Assembly: GCA_016758965.1 (NCBI GenBank)
Contig: JAEPRB010000052.1
Span: forward strand, 62,001-126,000
Source of the DNA: Circinella minor
Lineage: Eukaryota > Mucoromycota > Mucoromycetes > Mucorales > Lichtheimiaceae
DNA length: 64,000 nt
Direction: 5' to 3'
Below the pieces are notes generated by a model. That model worked only from the letters and a program-made list of their open reading frames with translations. It searched no databases and was not told the origin of the DNA. Below are positions 1 to 10,011 of the stretch, one piece after another; positions within the stretch are counted from its first letter, which is position 1, and every line of letters starts with the position of its first letter. The position numbers were made by a program, and so were the translations under genes.

Positions 1-294
1 CTTCTTCAGTAACAGGTACGACGTCTTGTAAAAGTGACAGTAAAACATTTTTAAAAAAGCGTCGTATGGATGGGAAATAGAGATAAATAAGGTAAGATAA
101 AAATAGATAGAATAGGTAATAAAGTATAAGTCTTGTGAGAATTGATTAGGTTTTTTATTATATAAAAAATAAAGTGCGTATCCTGATAAAATGATAATTC
201 TACTTTATTTTTAATTTTAAGTATGTACTTATATTCTTTGATATATAGCTTTCCTATCCTACGATGATGGGTTCACTTATTGTTTTAGTTTCAA
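1..294. other. AT-rich stretch, no gene seen
   Basis: AT-rich sequence ahead of the first transposon terminus. I find no long ORF, RNA gene or repeat that I can support. Confidence 0.5.
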
Positions 295-296
295 TA

Positions 297-2485
297 CAGT
301 GAGTATTCGTTAAACCGGCAATTGTTAAACCGGTACGTATTTTGCTAAACCGGTAATATTTCTTAAATATTTTTTATGTACTAAATAAAATACAGGTGAT
401 TCGCTAAGCCGGTATTCAGTGAGCTTTCCAAAATATTTACCTGGTTTATAATAGTATTATTTTACGTATTTCATATAATATAATATAATATTAGTCTTTT
501 TACGTATTAGTAAAACCATTGATACAGCCTTCCTTTAACGTCATCTCAGCTCTTCCCTTTGTTTTCACTTGGCTACTTTGATTTCGTAGCAATAAAAAAT
601 ACTCAAATCATCCTTGTCGTCAAGAGAAACCCTTTCAACATTTTGTTAATAACGGTGTCTCTTTTTCGCCAACGTCACACAGATGCTTTTTTCTTCTTCC
701 TCATCTGCCTACATACGTACTTCTTTTCAACTTTGTCACATACTTGTTCATTACCATTGAATACTGTATGTAATTATGTTGCTGGTACAATTCATTTTAC
801 TCATTTATTCAACTGCTAACCATGGTCCATACTTTAAACACACTTTGTCGTAAATTCATTATAAATCCAGTCTCTGGTTAACAATCACTATTTGATAAGT
901 ACTGTACACTAATGTCATTTTTATGACCAAAACATTAGCTCGTAGTAGCAAAGCTACATTATATCAACTATCATTTTTTTTTATCTTATCCGTACAGCTT
1001 AGTTATTTTTTCAGTATATTCTACATATTAGTACCAGCTGCGTTTCAATTCGCTAAACCGGTATAGTTTAAAATTTATGTTTATTAAGATGGAAGACTAA
1101 GGGACCTTCGCCTATAGGCCTGTGGTCGCTTCCTTGCGGTTCGTTAGGATTAAGAGTAAGTGTATATATACATTTGAGATAGGGGTAAAAAATAAAGCTG
1201 AAAAAACCCCAGTATGGGAAAAAGTTATATTGATGGGAGAAAACGTTTTGGTGTGACTGGAGAGAAGGTAATGAAATGGATAAAAGAAAGAAGTTGCTAA
1301 TGTAGAAGTAGAAAATATACTAAGTTAAAGGTAGGGGTTGGATAGTAGGAGGGTTAGAAACATTCATGACGTTCTCTGGTGCTGGTTCGTCCGTGTCATA
1401 ATCGTCATTTGGATGACTCAAGTAGTCAATTTCTCGTAGTACACGTATGAGAGCTGGCCAGACCGTTTGCCTTTTACCGAAAGTCAGACCAACTTCAGAC
1501 CTCGGGAGGTAGTTGAGTATATAGTCGCGTGGTTGTTGTTCATGCCTTAATGAACGGATATCTCCGAAAGCACCCTTAAGGGCTTCAAGAAGGGTGAGTA
1601 GTAGTGGGCAAGAACCATAATGTTCTCGGTTAGCAGTGATTACACCACAGCGGCAGTTCTTAAGTGGGTAAGATGGTAGCCAGTGCATTCTCCATTTAAT
1701 CAGATGGTGACGGTCACGAGAAAAAGCTGGCAGGTATAGAATCGGATCAATCATGCGTTTTTGGCGCATACATCGTATTGTTTTCTGTTTTTTTTGCGCA
1801 TGCCTGGAATTCTTCGTCACGTTTTTGATTTATTGTTCTATTAAGTGGGTTGTTAGTAATTTTCAGCTTGTTGTAAAGTTGATAGAATGGGTTGTTCGAC
1901 GTAAGATGTTTCCATTGTTTATCACAATTTTTGCCTTGAAGAAAGGACAATTCAATAGAGCGCGCTATAGTGCTAAGTGGTAAATATTGAAGACGTATAG
2001 CGAATTTCAACTGTAAAATGGGCGTTCTTGTTTGCATGAATGGTAAGTCTGCTAAAGCCAGCGGACAGTTGTTGGAAAGGATGTAGAGCGATTACAATTA
2101 AGAGCCATTTTAATACAGCTTTTTTGAGCATTATTAAGCTTGTCTTTTTGTTTTGCAGAAAGGGCTGTAATGGCTGATCGATATTCTAAAACAGGCCTAA
2201 CAAACGTACGATACACTCGAATGGCTGGCCATAAACCAACACCATATTAATGTAAACCCATTTGTCGTAGTAATTCCATATTGCCCGTTGCTTTAGTAAT
2301 TCGTTGGTTGACAAGTTGATCAGAATTAAGACCATTACAATCAAAAGGGATGCCAAGATATTGAAACTCCTGAACTTTGGGAATTGATTTACCATAGAGT
2401 TGGTAAGTTGGAACAGTGGTAGTTGGAAGTTCAATGAGCTTAACCGGTATAATATATTGAGTACTGGTTTAACGAATGCTCACTG
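297..2485. mobile_element. TIR element flanked by TA, pogo/Tc1-like termini, enclosing a LINE fragment
   Basis: The left end at 297 reads CAGTGAGTATTCGTTAAACC. The reverse complement of the right end (2466-2485) is identical except for one base. Both ends are flanked by TA (295-296 and 2486-2487), the target duplication used by Tc1/mariner and pogo transposons, whose ends also typically start CAGT. Variants of the TTCGYTAAACCGG word recur inside (near 322, 342, 397, 1053 and 2440) as sub-terminal repeats. No transposase of this class is visible inside; the interior instead carries a LINE reverse-transcriptase tail. It is therefore a non-autonomous element, or two elements nested in each other. 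Confidence 0.65.
1320..2440 (-). pseudogene. LINE (non-LTR) reverse transcriptase C-terminal relic
   Basis: Read on the minus strand from about 2440 downward, the translation jumps between frames but keeps LINE ORF2 features. A segment resembles the end of the RT domain ([20 protein letters not shown], then VYRTFVRPVLEYRSAITAL). It is followed by a helical stretch ([15 protein letters not shown]) and a terminal basic/Cys part (SRDRHHLIKWRMHWLPSYP, then LKNCRCG). In-frame stops and at least two frame changes are visible, and the catalytic YADD core and the endonuclease are absent. It is a dead 5'-truncated copy. The assignment to non-LTR rather than LTR retroelements rests on the FxYLGxxxxxxG and VRPxLEY motifs. 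Confidence 0.65.
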
Positions 2486-2487
2486 TA

Positions 2488-3570
2488 TATTTGATACATG
2501 ATATGTTTTATATTATATTATACGTACGATACATTATTATATATTTTATTTGGTATGATTTGTTTGATATGGTATAATAGAGAAGTAACCGATATTACGT
2601 ATTAGCTATTTCATTATCATCTCCACCATACTTAATATTAAAGCAAATAATCGGCATACGTAGTAGTAGTAATGAGCTTTTTTTCTTCAACATAAAAAGA
2701 GTGGAATCCAAGATACATTTCCACATTCATTTGAGATTATCAAAAGTCGCTAGTAGTAGATCTAATTTGTATTCCATATTTTGAGGACTCAATAATCCAT
2801 CTAATACTATGTTTGATTGACAGTAACCTATAATTTTATTCATACCGTGCTTATCTAATTCTAAACATGAAGAAATGAAGCACATATACAATACGTATAG
2901 CTACAATTAAAATGTTGCAAGTGTTGTGAGTGTTGTAAGTAGTATACCCAAGCGCTCTGTGTTGTGATAAAGAGCTTTGTTATACGAAAATAATATGAAT
3001 TCTGATAAGGTAATAATGTAAAGGCTATAATTAACTCAATAATTATAAATAATGATAGGTATGTGGGGGTTCTAATATTTAGGAATGTTACGTCTCAATC
3101 CACAAAAAGAGAAACTCTTAATAAAATAGTCACATAAGGGAAATCAATAATATAATGTATTTATGAAAGAAAATAAAAAAAAACTAGAACTTGAGAACAT
3201 TGGAAAATGAGAACTAAAGAAAAGAAATTGAAGGGTAGAGAATAGGTGGGAATTTTTACTAATTGGCAAATCGAGTTTACTACATATACAAAGAACTGCA
3301 GTTTGAACATGAGATAATAAAAAAGAGATGTTACAATGTATATACAAATCGAACCATACCTTTTTCATAATAAATTCATTGAACTTCAATGTAACTGAAG
3401 ATGTATGAGAAAGAAGATGCCGGTATCTTACAGATACAAGCTGAACAAGATAAAATTATGAAATATTTACATTATCAATGAACATATTCCCCAGATTAGT
3501 TAATAAATATTTGTGAAATTTATTTTTCAAGTAGAATTAGCCATGCCTCTGATGGCTCAAGGTAAATTTT
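2488..3570. other. gene-free AT-rich interval
   Basis: No convincing coding region. The minus-strand ORF near 3144-3389 is rich in Phe, Ser and Leu, as expected from AT-rich noise. Confidence 0.5.
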
Positions 3571-3606
3571 ATTCAAGTTATTCAAGTTATTCAAGTTATT
3601 CAAGTA
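3571..3606. repeat. 9-bp tandem repeat (ATTCAAGTT)n
   Basis: About four consecutive copies of ATTCAAGTT are readable by eye. It is a short minisatellite with no visible function. Confidence 0.85.
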
Positions 3607-3719
3607 GTAGTCTTGTACCCATCACTCGATAATCGAATCAATATACATATTTGACCATGTTTGGTAAATATTGAAATCGTAGAGTAATAAGTAAATCAAT
3701 TACATCCAAAAAAAAAGAG

Positions 3720-3831
3720 CATGAATGCGTACAGACATGCTTCTCTAACGCTTTCACTTGGGTCGTTCATATTGCTGAACTACTACTTGAATGCTTTCAG
3801 ACAAGCAGATTCCCTTGGCAACTGGGTGATC
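3720..3831. repeat. 112-bp direct repeat, copy 1
   Basis: This block recurs at 3987-4098 with a single mismatch (CTTTCAG here, CTTACAG in copy 2). The period is 267 bp. On the minus strand it contains the tail of a short coding exon. Confidence 0.95.
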
Positions 3832-3998
3832 GATTAACAAACGACTCATCTAAAAAAAAAGAGAAGTGTCAATTCACCGCACTATTACTTGCTTTTTTCT
3901 TCTTATCTATAGAAACACTTACAGTAGTTTCAACGCCATACCATAGTCGATCTCTTGCTTTACGCTGCGCTACTAATGATAGTCCACATGAATGCGTA
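3754..3998 (-). pseudogene. short two-exon coding relic overlapping the duplicated block
   Basis: On the minus strand, an open frame ending at 3923 (including CGLSLVAQRKARDRLWYGVE) meets a GTAAGT donor. An acceptor follows at 3850, and exon 3849-3754 begins MSRLLIDHPVAKG, ends YERPK and then stops. The phase is consistent across the intron. I do not recognise the family. The upstream frame runs back into copy 2 of the 112-bp repeat, where the same DNA is read in another frame (KALEKHVCTHS), so the locus looks like the rearranged tail of a larger gene. No start for a full-length gene was found. Confidence 0.4.
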
Positions 3999-4098
3999 CA
4001 GACATGCTTCTCTAACGCTTTCACTTGGGTCGTTCATATTGCTGAACTACTACTTGAATGCTTACAGACAAGCAGATTCCCTTGGCAACTGGGTGATC
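3987..4098. repeat. 112-bp direct repeat, copy 2
   Basis: It is 111/112 identical to 3720-3831. The near identity implies a recent duplication compared with the decayed elements around it. Confidence 0.95.
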
Positions 4099-4859
4099 AC
4101 AGAACTAATAATTGTTTTTTAAGAGAAGTGAAAAAAAAAATTATGAGAAAGCTCAAGACGAATTATGTGTATAGCATGACAAATTGAGTTTAAGAAGACA
4201 ATGTGGTGTAAGGATGATTCTCGACAAGATGTAGCGGGTTTGATATAAGCAAAGAGTGAAAGTGACTTTTGCTGGTTGAAAGCAAAAACTCATTGAGAGA
4301 GTGTTTTTTTGAGCATGGTTAAACAAAAAAAGACTATATCGTTTGGACGTAGGCAATCAAATTTGACTATGAAATGTTGCTGAGATTAAACATGTACCAT
4401 AAGGGAGGAAGCCGATGGGAAAGTCGTGTGCACCTAACGCTCCTAATTGTCCATGCTAAGCGTTTTCTCCTAGATTATAAATTTTCTCATCTGTGTAAGT
4501 TCGTTGTATTATTTAATCTTGACCCTTCCCACTCCCCACTTTATCCTTATTATATACATAGTTTAACAGTTATATCAATAAACAGCCAATAGTTTTATAT
4601 ATTTAAAGTCAACGTACATCACGTCCACAAATTTTTTTTTCATTCAGAGATCGTCATTCCTAGGAATGTTTTTATTTCAGACGCGTTCCGCGCAGGGGCA
4701 AATAACAGATCGCGCGTCTTTCCCATCTTTATGGGTAGATTCGCAATCCTATTCATCATTTTTTTTATTCCTCACTATCTGTATTTATCCTGAACAATCA
4801 AACTAACGACACACTATATTGTATGCAAACGACCTCCTGTTGACTGGGTCAGTTCCCCC
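4099..4859. other. gene-free interval with one GC-rich inverted repeat
   Basis: Contains AGACGCG near 4679 and CGCGTCT near 4714, which can pair as a short stem. This is unusually GC-rich for the region and lies just ahead of the MULE relic, so it could be part of that element's end. No convincing ORF. Confidence 0.4.
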
Positions 4860-7180
4860 ATGGAGTTAACTTTTCACAATAAATATAATTTTAATAAATG
4901 GTTTAATGGAGAAGCTTCTTGCCATGCGACTTGGAACAAGAAAAAAAGCACAACCTCAATTGTAGCTCCTTCAACTTCATATACAAAAGACACTACTGGT
5001 CCCAGAAAAAAAATTGATTGGTCTCTTTTGTACGTTTGTGATTATAGTCGTAAATTGTCTTCCATCCCTCCAGCAACTAAAAAACGTAGAACAAATTTAT
5101 CAAAACACACTGGTTGTACTGCAAAAATCAAAGCTACTAAACGTGCTGTTGATGGTATTGTTGAAGTAACGTATAATTAGATGCATAATGGTCATAATCC
5201 TTTCAGTGAACAGGATATTAAAGAATCAAGACTTCCATTCGATGTTAAGAATTGGATTGAAAAACATGTTGAAGAAAAGAAAGATTGGAGAGGAATGAAA
5301 AAATTATTACAGTTATCGAACGAAGAAATGATTGAGGTATGTAAAACTGGCATGCTTAAATGTGTAGTCATCTATGATGCGACATCTAACTTGTTGTTTG
5401 ATTAGTTTGAAAATGAAATAAATACAGATCCAAATGTTTTGAAAATACCAGCAGCTCTCCGTGTACATCGTCATGATATTGTAAATCAAATCCAACAACG
5501 TTTAAATAATATTTCAAGAAAACATCGATTCGATAAACAAAGTACACAAGCATGGATGAATATCCTTAAAGAAAAAGGTTATGATACCTTATTTGAAATT
5601 ATTGATACATCCGAAGCTGACGAAAAGGCTAATGGACCCAAAAAAGAATTATTAATGGTTGCGTGGGTCGCTCCGTGGCAGAAAAAGGTATGAATTTGTA
5701 TATTATTTTTGATATATACTCTTTTACTAATGTTATTTTACACAGATATTATTGAAACAAGAGGATATTAACCTCAATTCTACACATAAAACATGTGTAT
5801 CATTTTTGTCTTACCGTGGTGATTGCTATTTGTTTTCGCTTGTTACTTGGAGTGATGTAACGAACAAAGGTTGTCCTGTTGCTTTTTATATTACGAATTC
5901 TGGATCTTCATTTACTATTAGTCGTTGGCTCTCGTGGCTTAAGTTTGAATGTGGTTTTTATCCCAAACGTATTATGATCGATTGTAGTGTAACTGAAATG
6001 GATGCTATTTTGTCTACGTTTGGTACCGAAGTCCAAGTTCTAGTTTGCCATTGGCATATTCGACGAGCATGGGAAAAAAAGTTAAACAGGTACGTTACTA
6101 GCTTTAATAATTTTTGCTTGGATACATATTACATTTTCTCTAACAGAGCATTCATAGATCGAAAGCTCGATTAGTACTGCAGACTCTAAAGCTTTACGTA
6201 AAAAAGCTCGTGTTTATTTAAGTTCATTGATGTATGCAAAGGGTCCAGAAGAATTTGATGTAAAGTGGAACGAATTCAGACAGTGTTACCTTGTTGAAGA
6301 TATAACGTTCTATACATACATGTTTGATTATTATTATTCTAAAAGAGAAAAGTGGAGTAAGGCGTGGCGAGAGGTATGTAATATTATCAAAATAAACTAT
6401 AATTATAACTGCTTTTATTTAATCTTTCAATCATAATAGGGTGCTCAATTCCATACAAATAATCTCATTGAATCGTGGCATAATCATTAAAAAACTCATT
6501 ATCTCAAAAGAACAAGAAAACATGGAATTGAGTATATTCTCTGGGTTCTTACTCAAAGTTGTTGATTGCGCGTATAGACAATCTATACTTCAAGTCTTTC
6601 ATGGGTTCGAATATATGAGCTTAACGAAAGAAGAAAAAACCGGCATACAACGCCGTATGAACTTGATGATGATATCGCTGCAAAATATATTTCAATTGTA
6701 AATGCTCAAAAAGTATATAAAAACGCGTTATAAGGACTGTTTCATGTTCTAATGATTATTGAGTAATCTATTGTATATAGTTATGTGTAAAGTCGTTCAA
6801 AAAAGAAAGTATTTATTATGAAATTGTTGTTCGAGAAGGCGTCTTGCATTCGTGTACCTGTCCTGATTTTTATTTTAATCGTATACTATGTAAGTAAATT
6901 TTTCTTTGTAATCGCGTCCGTGATATTCCTATTCATCGTGTTGGTATCTCTCGTTCAATACAACCTGTTAGACCTATTAATGAAGCTGATAATGACAAAA
7001 TTGAAGAAATACGTTTACAAGAGCTCAGAAAAAATATTATATCGAAAATAACGTCATCAGTTGACATGTTAAACCGTACTTTATTGAATATGACACCTGA
7101 TCAATTAGAAGAATGTAATCAAGCAACGCAAAATTTGAATAATTCTACAAAATGTGATAGATCCAAGAAATGCAGTTAAA
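4860..7180 (+). pseudogene. MULE (Mutator-like) transposase, decayed
   Basis: Exon-like frames on the plus strand line up as a MULE transposase. There is a basic N-terminal region (4860-5177), in-frame TAG stops at 5178 and 5403, and a conserved frame to 5690. An intron (GT at 5691, AG at about 5746) precedes the DDE core with LNSTHKTC, VAFYITNSGSSFTISRWL, IMIDCSVTEMDAI and VLVCHWHIRRAWEKK. After a second intron comes TNNLIESWHN (the likely catalytic Glu), then stops. A SWIM-type zinc motif HSCTCPDFYFNRILCKH lies near 6840-6890, and a helical tail ends at about 7179. The first catalytic Asp of the family's D-STHKT motif is Asn here. Terminal inverted repeats were not located. Confidence 0.75.
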
Positions 7181-7559
7181 AATAAATAAATAAATAATAT
7201 ATAGTTGAAGACAGTTTAATCACTCCATTTATAATATATAAATACAATAAAAATAAAGAACCCACTTATACTTTTTTGGATGATAGTTTTGAATTAAGTG
7301 AAAACCTTGTTGAAGCATTTCATTAAAAAAGCTTTACATGATTTTTTTGTCCAAGTCAAACTAAATAATGAGGACTTAGTTTTTTTTGTACTATGGGGGA
7401 GTGCGAAAAGTGGTGCACGACTTTTAACAGGTCCCGTATTAATAGTGACGAAAGGGAATTTAACTTCAATAATAAAAGACGTGGAAGAAAAACAGGAAGA
7501 AAATTCGTAATGCCGGAAGAAAATCTAATGGACCGAAATCATTATCTAACGGAGTGTTC

Positions 7560-8930
7560 ATGATTGCATTCGGAGATGAAAATTCTGCTGAGGCAAGTGA
7601 TTCCAGGAACCATGTCAACAATGGGGTTGTTAATACGGAATCTATCAGTAGCCGAACTATTGCCATTGAATCGAGTGCAATGGAATCAGCTTCTTATGAA
7701 TCGGCAAGCACTTCAGAAGCGTTAACTGTACTTGAAGAATTAGCTACTGTTGGTGAGCTCCTAGAGGAACAAAATCCAGAGGAGACAGTAATAGACAGGA
7801 ATGTTGGTGATGTTGGTGATGACGATGATGAAGCTGAAGAAGCTAATATGGCCATACCAGAAGAAGATGAACGAGCTGGTGAGGATGAGGATAGTGTGCT
7901 TGAGGAATATTTTCGTAAAATTCAAGATCGCATACGAGCTGAAATGTATCATAATGCAGATCAATTTTCTCAAGCACACTAAAATGTTCATTTTTTGCAT
8001 TGATGGGAAAAAAGAAAATCGATCCAAGCCTTTTGTAATTTCCGCGTGTATTTCTGTGGTTCCCTCACGTTTTATTTAAGAAGTTTTTTTTAAAGTGCAC
8101 AGGATGTAAACAAACTCCCGGGAATGGTGGCTATACAAAGACTCCTTTTGCACGCAGAGTAATAAATATTGATAGGTAAAAACTGAGTTATAAATATTTT
8201 CAAATGCTTTCACCATATACCGTTATCAGTGTTCTACAACTGGTTACAAAAAAAGTTATATCAGTAATGATACCGAAGTAATTCGTCAGCTACCAGAAAC
8301 ATTGCAATGTGAATATCCTGGATATATGTCTCATCGAAGTGGACTATCCAAAACTTTGGACGATCTATATAGACCATTCGTTCAAAACTCTGTTGGTGCA
8401 AAGAGATTCCGTAAGATAACTTGAGAGATACATCATCTCAAGCACGCTTGACTCCATTTACAGAACATTTAACATGCTGTTTATCGAAGATTACATCAAC
8501 CTACAATTGCTGATATAATTCAGAACCAACAAAAAATAACACCATTTTCTTTATTTAATGATCGATCCATCCCCTCAATACTTTCGCTCATTTACACTAC
8601 TTTTATTGGAGAAATAAGACATTTAATTGAGGATGAAATGGGAGTCCTTGATGGTGTATATCTTAAAGGTAATCATACCTTTAAAATAATTAAGCTAATA
8701 TATAAAATCAATGACCAACTAGTATTTGCAGCTTTATATACAGTATTGAACGAATATGAAGAAGTGAGGCTTCAATATTCCGGTAAGCTTTCGAAACCAT
8801 GCGAAATGATCATAATTATATGGATATATACAGCCTCAGATTTTTTTTACTGATAACGTAACTGGAGATCAGAACTTTTTGTGATATTCCTACCCACCAT
8901 CAATAATCTACTATTAAATAAATAGCAATG
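7560..8930 (+). pseudogene. transposon ORF relic, resembling DUF6729-type fungal element proteins
   Basis: An open acidic segment (7560-7982, about 140 aa, with a DDDDEAEE run) is followed by KCTGCKQTPGNGG and FARRVINIDR (8094-8176). After an apparent intron come YRYQCSTTGYKKSYIS, YMSHRSGLSKTLDDLYRPF, VLDGVYLKGNHTFKI, FAALYTVLNEYEE and TDNVTGDQNF. Their order and spacing recall large fungal transposon proteins carrying a DUF6729-like N-terminal part and a 3'-5' exonuclease-like part. That family recall is from memory. Stops near 8421 and 8450 and frame jumps show it is broken. Confidence 0.45.
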
Positions 8931-10011
8931 GTCCTTGGATCAAATTTGTTTATTTTCTTTTGTACGTGTAAATTGTTTTTTTTATTTATTGAGGCAAATG
9001 AGCCCCAAAATGATTTTGTATATTACGAGAAGAAAGGACATGATACAAGATTTTGACGATATTGACTAGCTATAAGAGAATGCCATGGTATATTTTGAAA
9101 AACTGAGTGCCAGTGCATTGACCAAATAGTTTGTTATATGAGACCATAGTTTCTTCCTTTCGCACAAAATAACTCTTTTTCATTTTTACTGAAATAACCT
9201 TTTTCCCGACTATTCGATCGGTTGAATCTGCTAGTTATAGAAACCGCCGTTTTATTTATTTTTCTTTTTTATTGAATAAGTTTGATATAACTTTCCTTAT
9301 TCCTTGAGTCTTTTACTCAGAATTTCTTTTATTTTATTAATTACGATCCGAACAGGACGTAACAATATATATCAATAACATTTTGTATATAAAATGCATG
9401 CAGCAATTTTGGTTTTGAATATATACGTACGTATGCTGTATACGTGGCTATTTCTCAGATAATGTTTTATTGTAGTGAAATTTTAAGAGTGTTATGATGA
9501 AATAGACTACTAGTAATTACGAATTATTAATGATTAAAAAGCTTGGATACGTATAGTCTTTTTCCTATATCAGTAAATGCTTTGATAACGTTTGAGCTGT
9601 ACAAGTAGTCATGAAAATTGACTTTCGATGGTCCTCGTGTTGTTCTGTTTACGCAGTGCAAAATGGAATATATTGGGACAATTAACCAAAATTGTACCAG
9701 ATCAAGAGATTCAAACAATTTGGATGAAAGGTATGTTTAATTTGTATTTTTATATGTTTTCTAAAATTAATCATGTGAAATAATCTCGCTTTTTTATATA
9801 TTCACAAAGACTATATACAAAGAAGGGAGGTGGAAGAAAAATCGAAATTTTTGTTTTTACAATAATCTGGATGATAATGAATAAATGATGAGTAATATAA
9901 TGATGTGTTGGCTAAAAATATTCGAATGTGTACGAAAAAATAGAGAGAGGTAAAAAAGAAAGAATAATCAATCTATCAAGTCAATTTTTCGTTTTTGTGC
10001 CTTGGGTGTAA
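8931..10011. other. mostly gene-free interval
   Basis: AT-rich. A short open stretch at about 9655-9730 (AKWNILGQLTKIVPDQEIQT, then IWMK) ends at a plausible GTATGT donor and could be an exon relic, but nothing flanks it convincingly. Confidence 0.35.
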
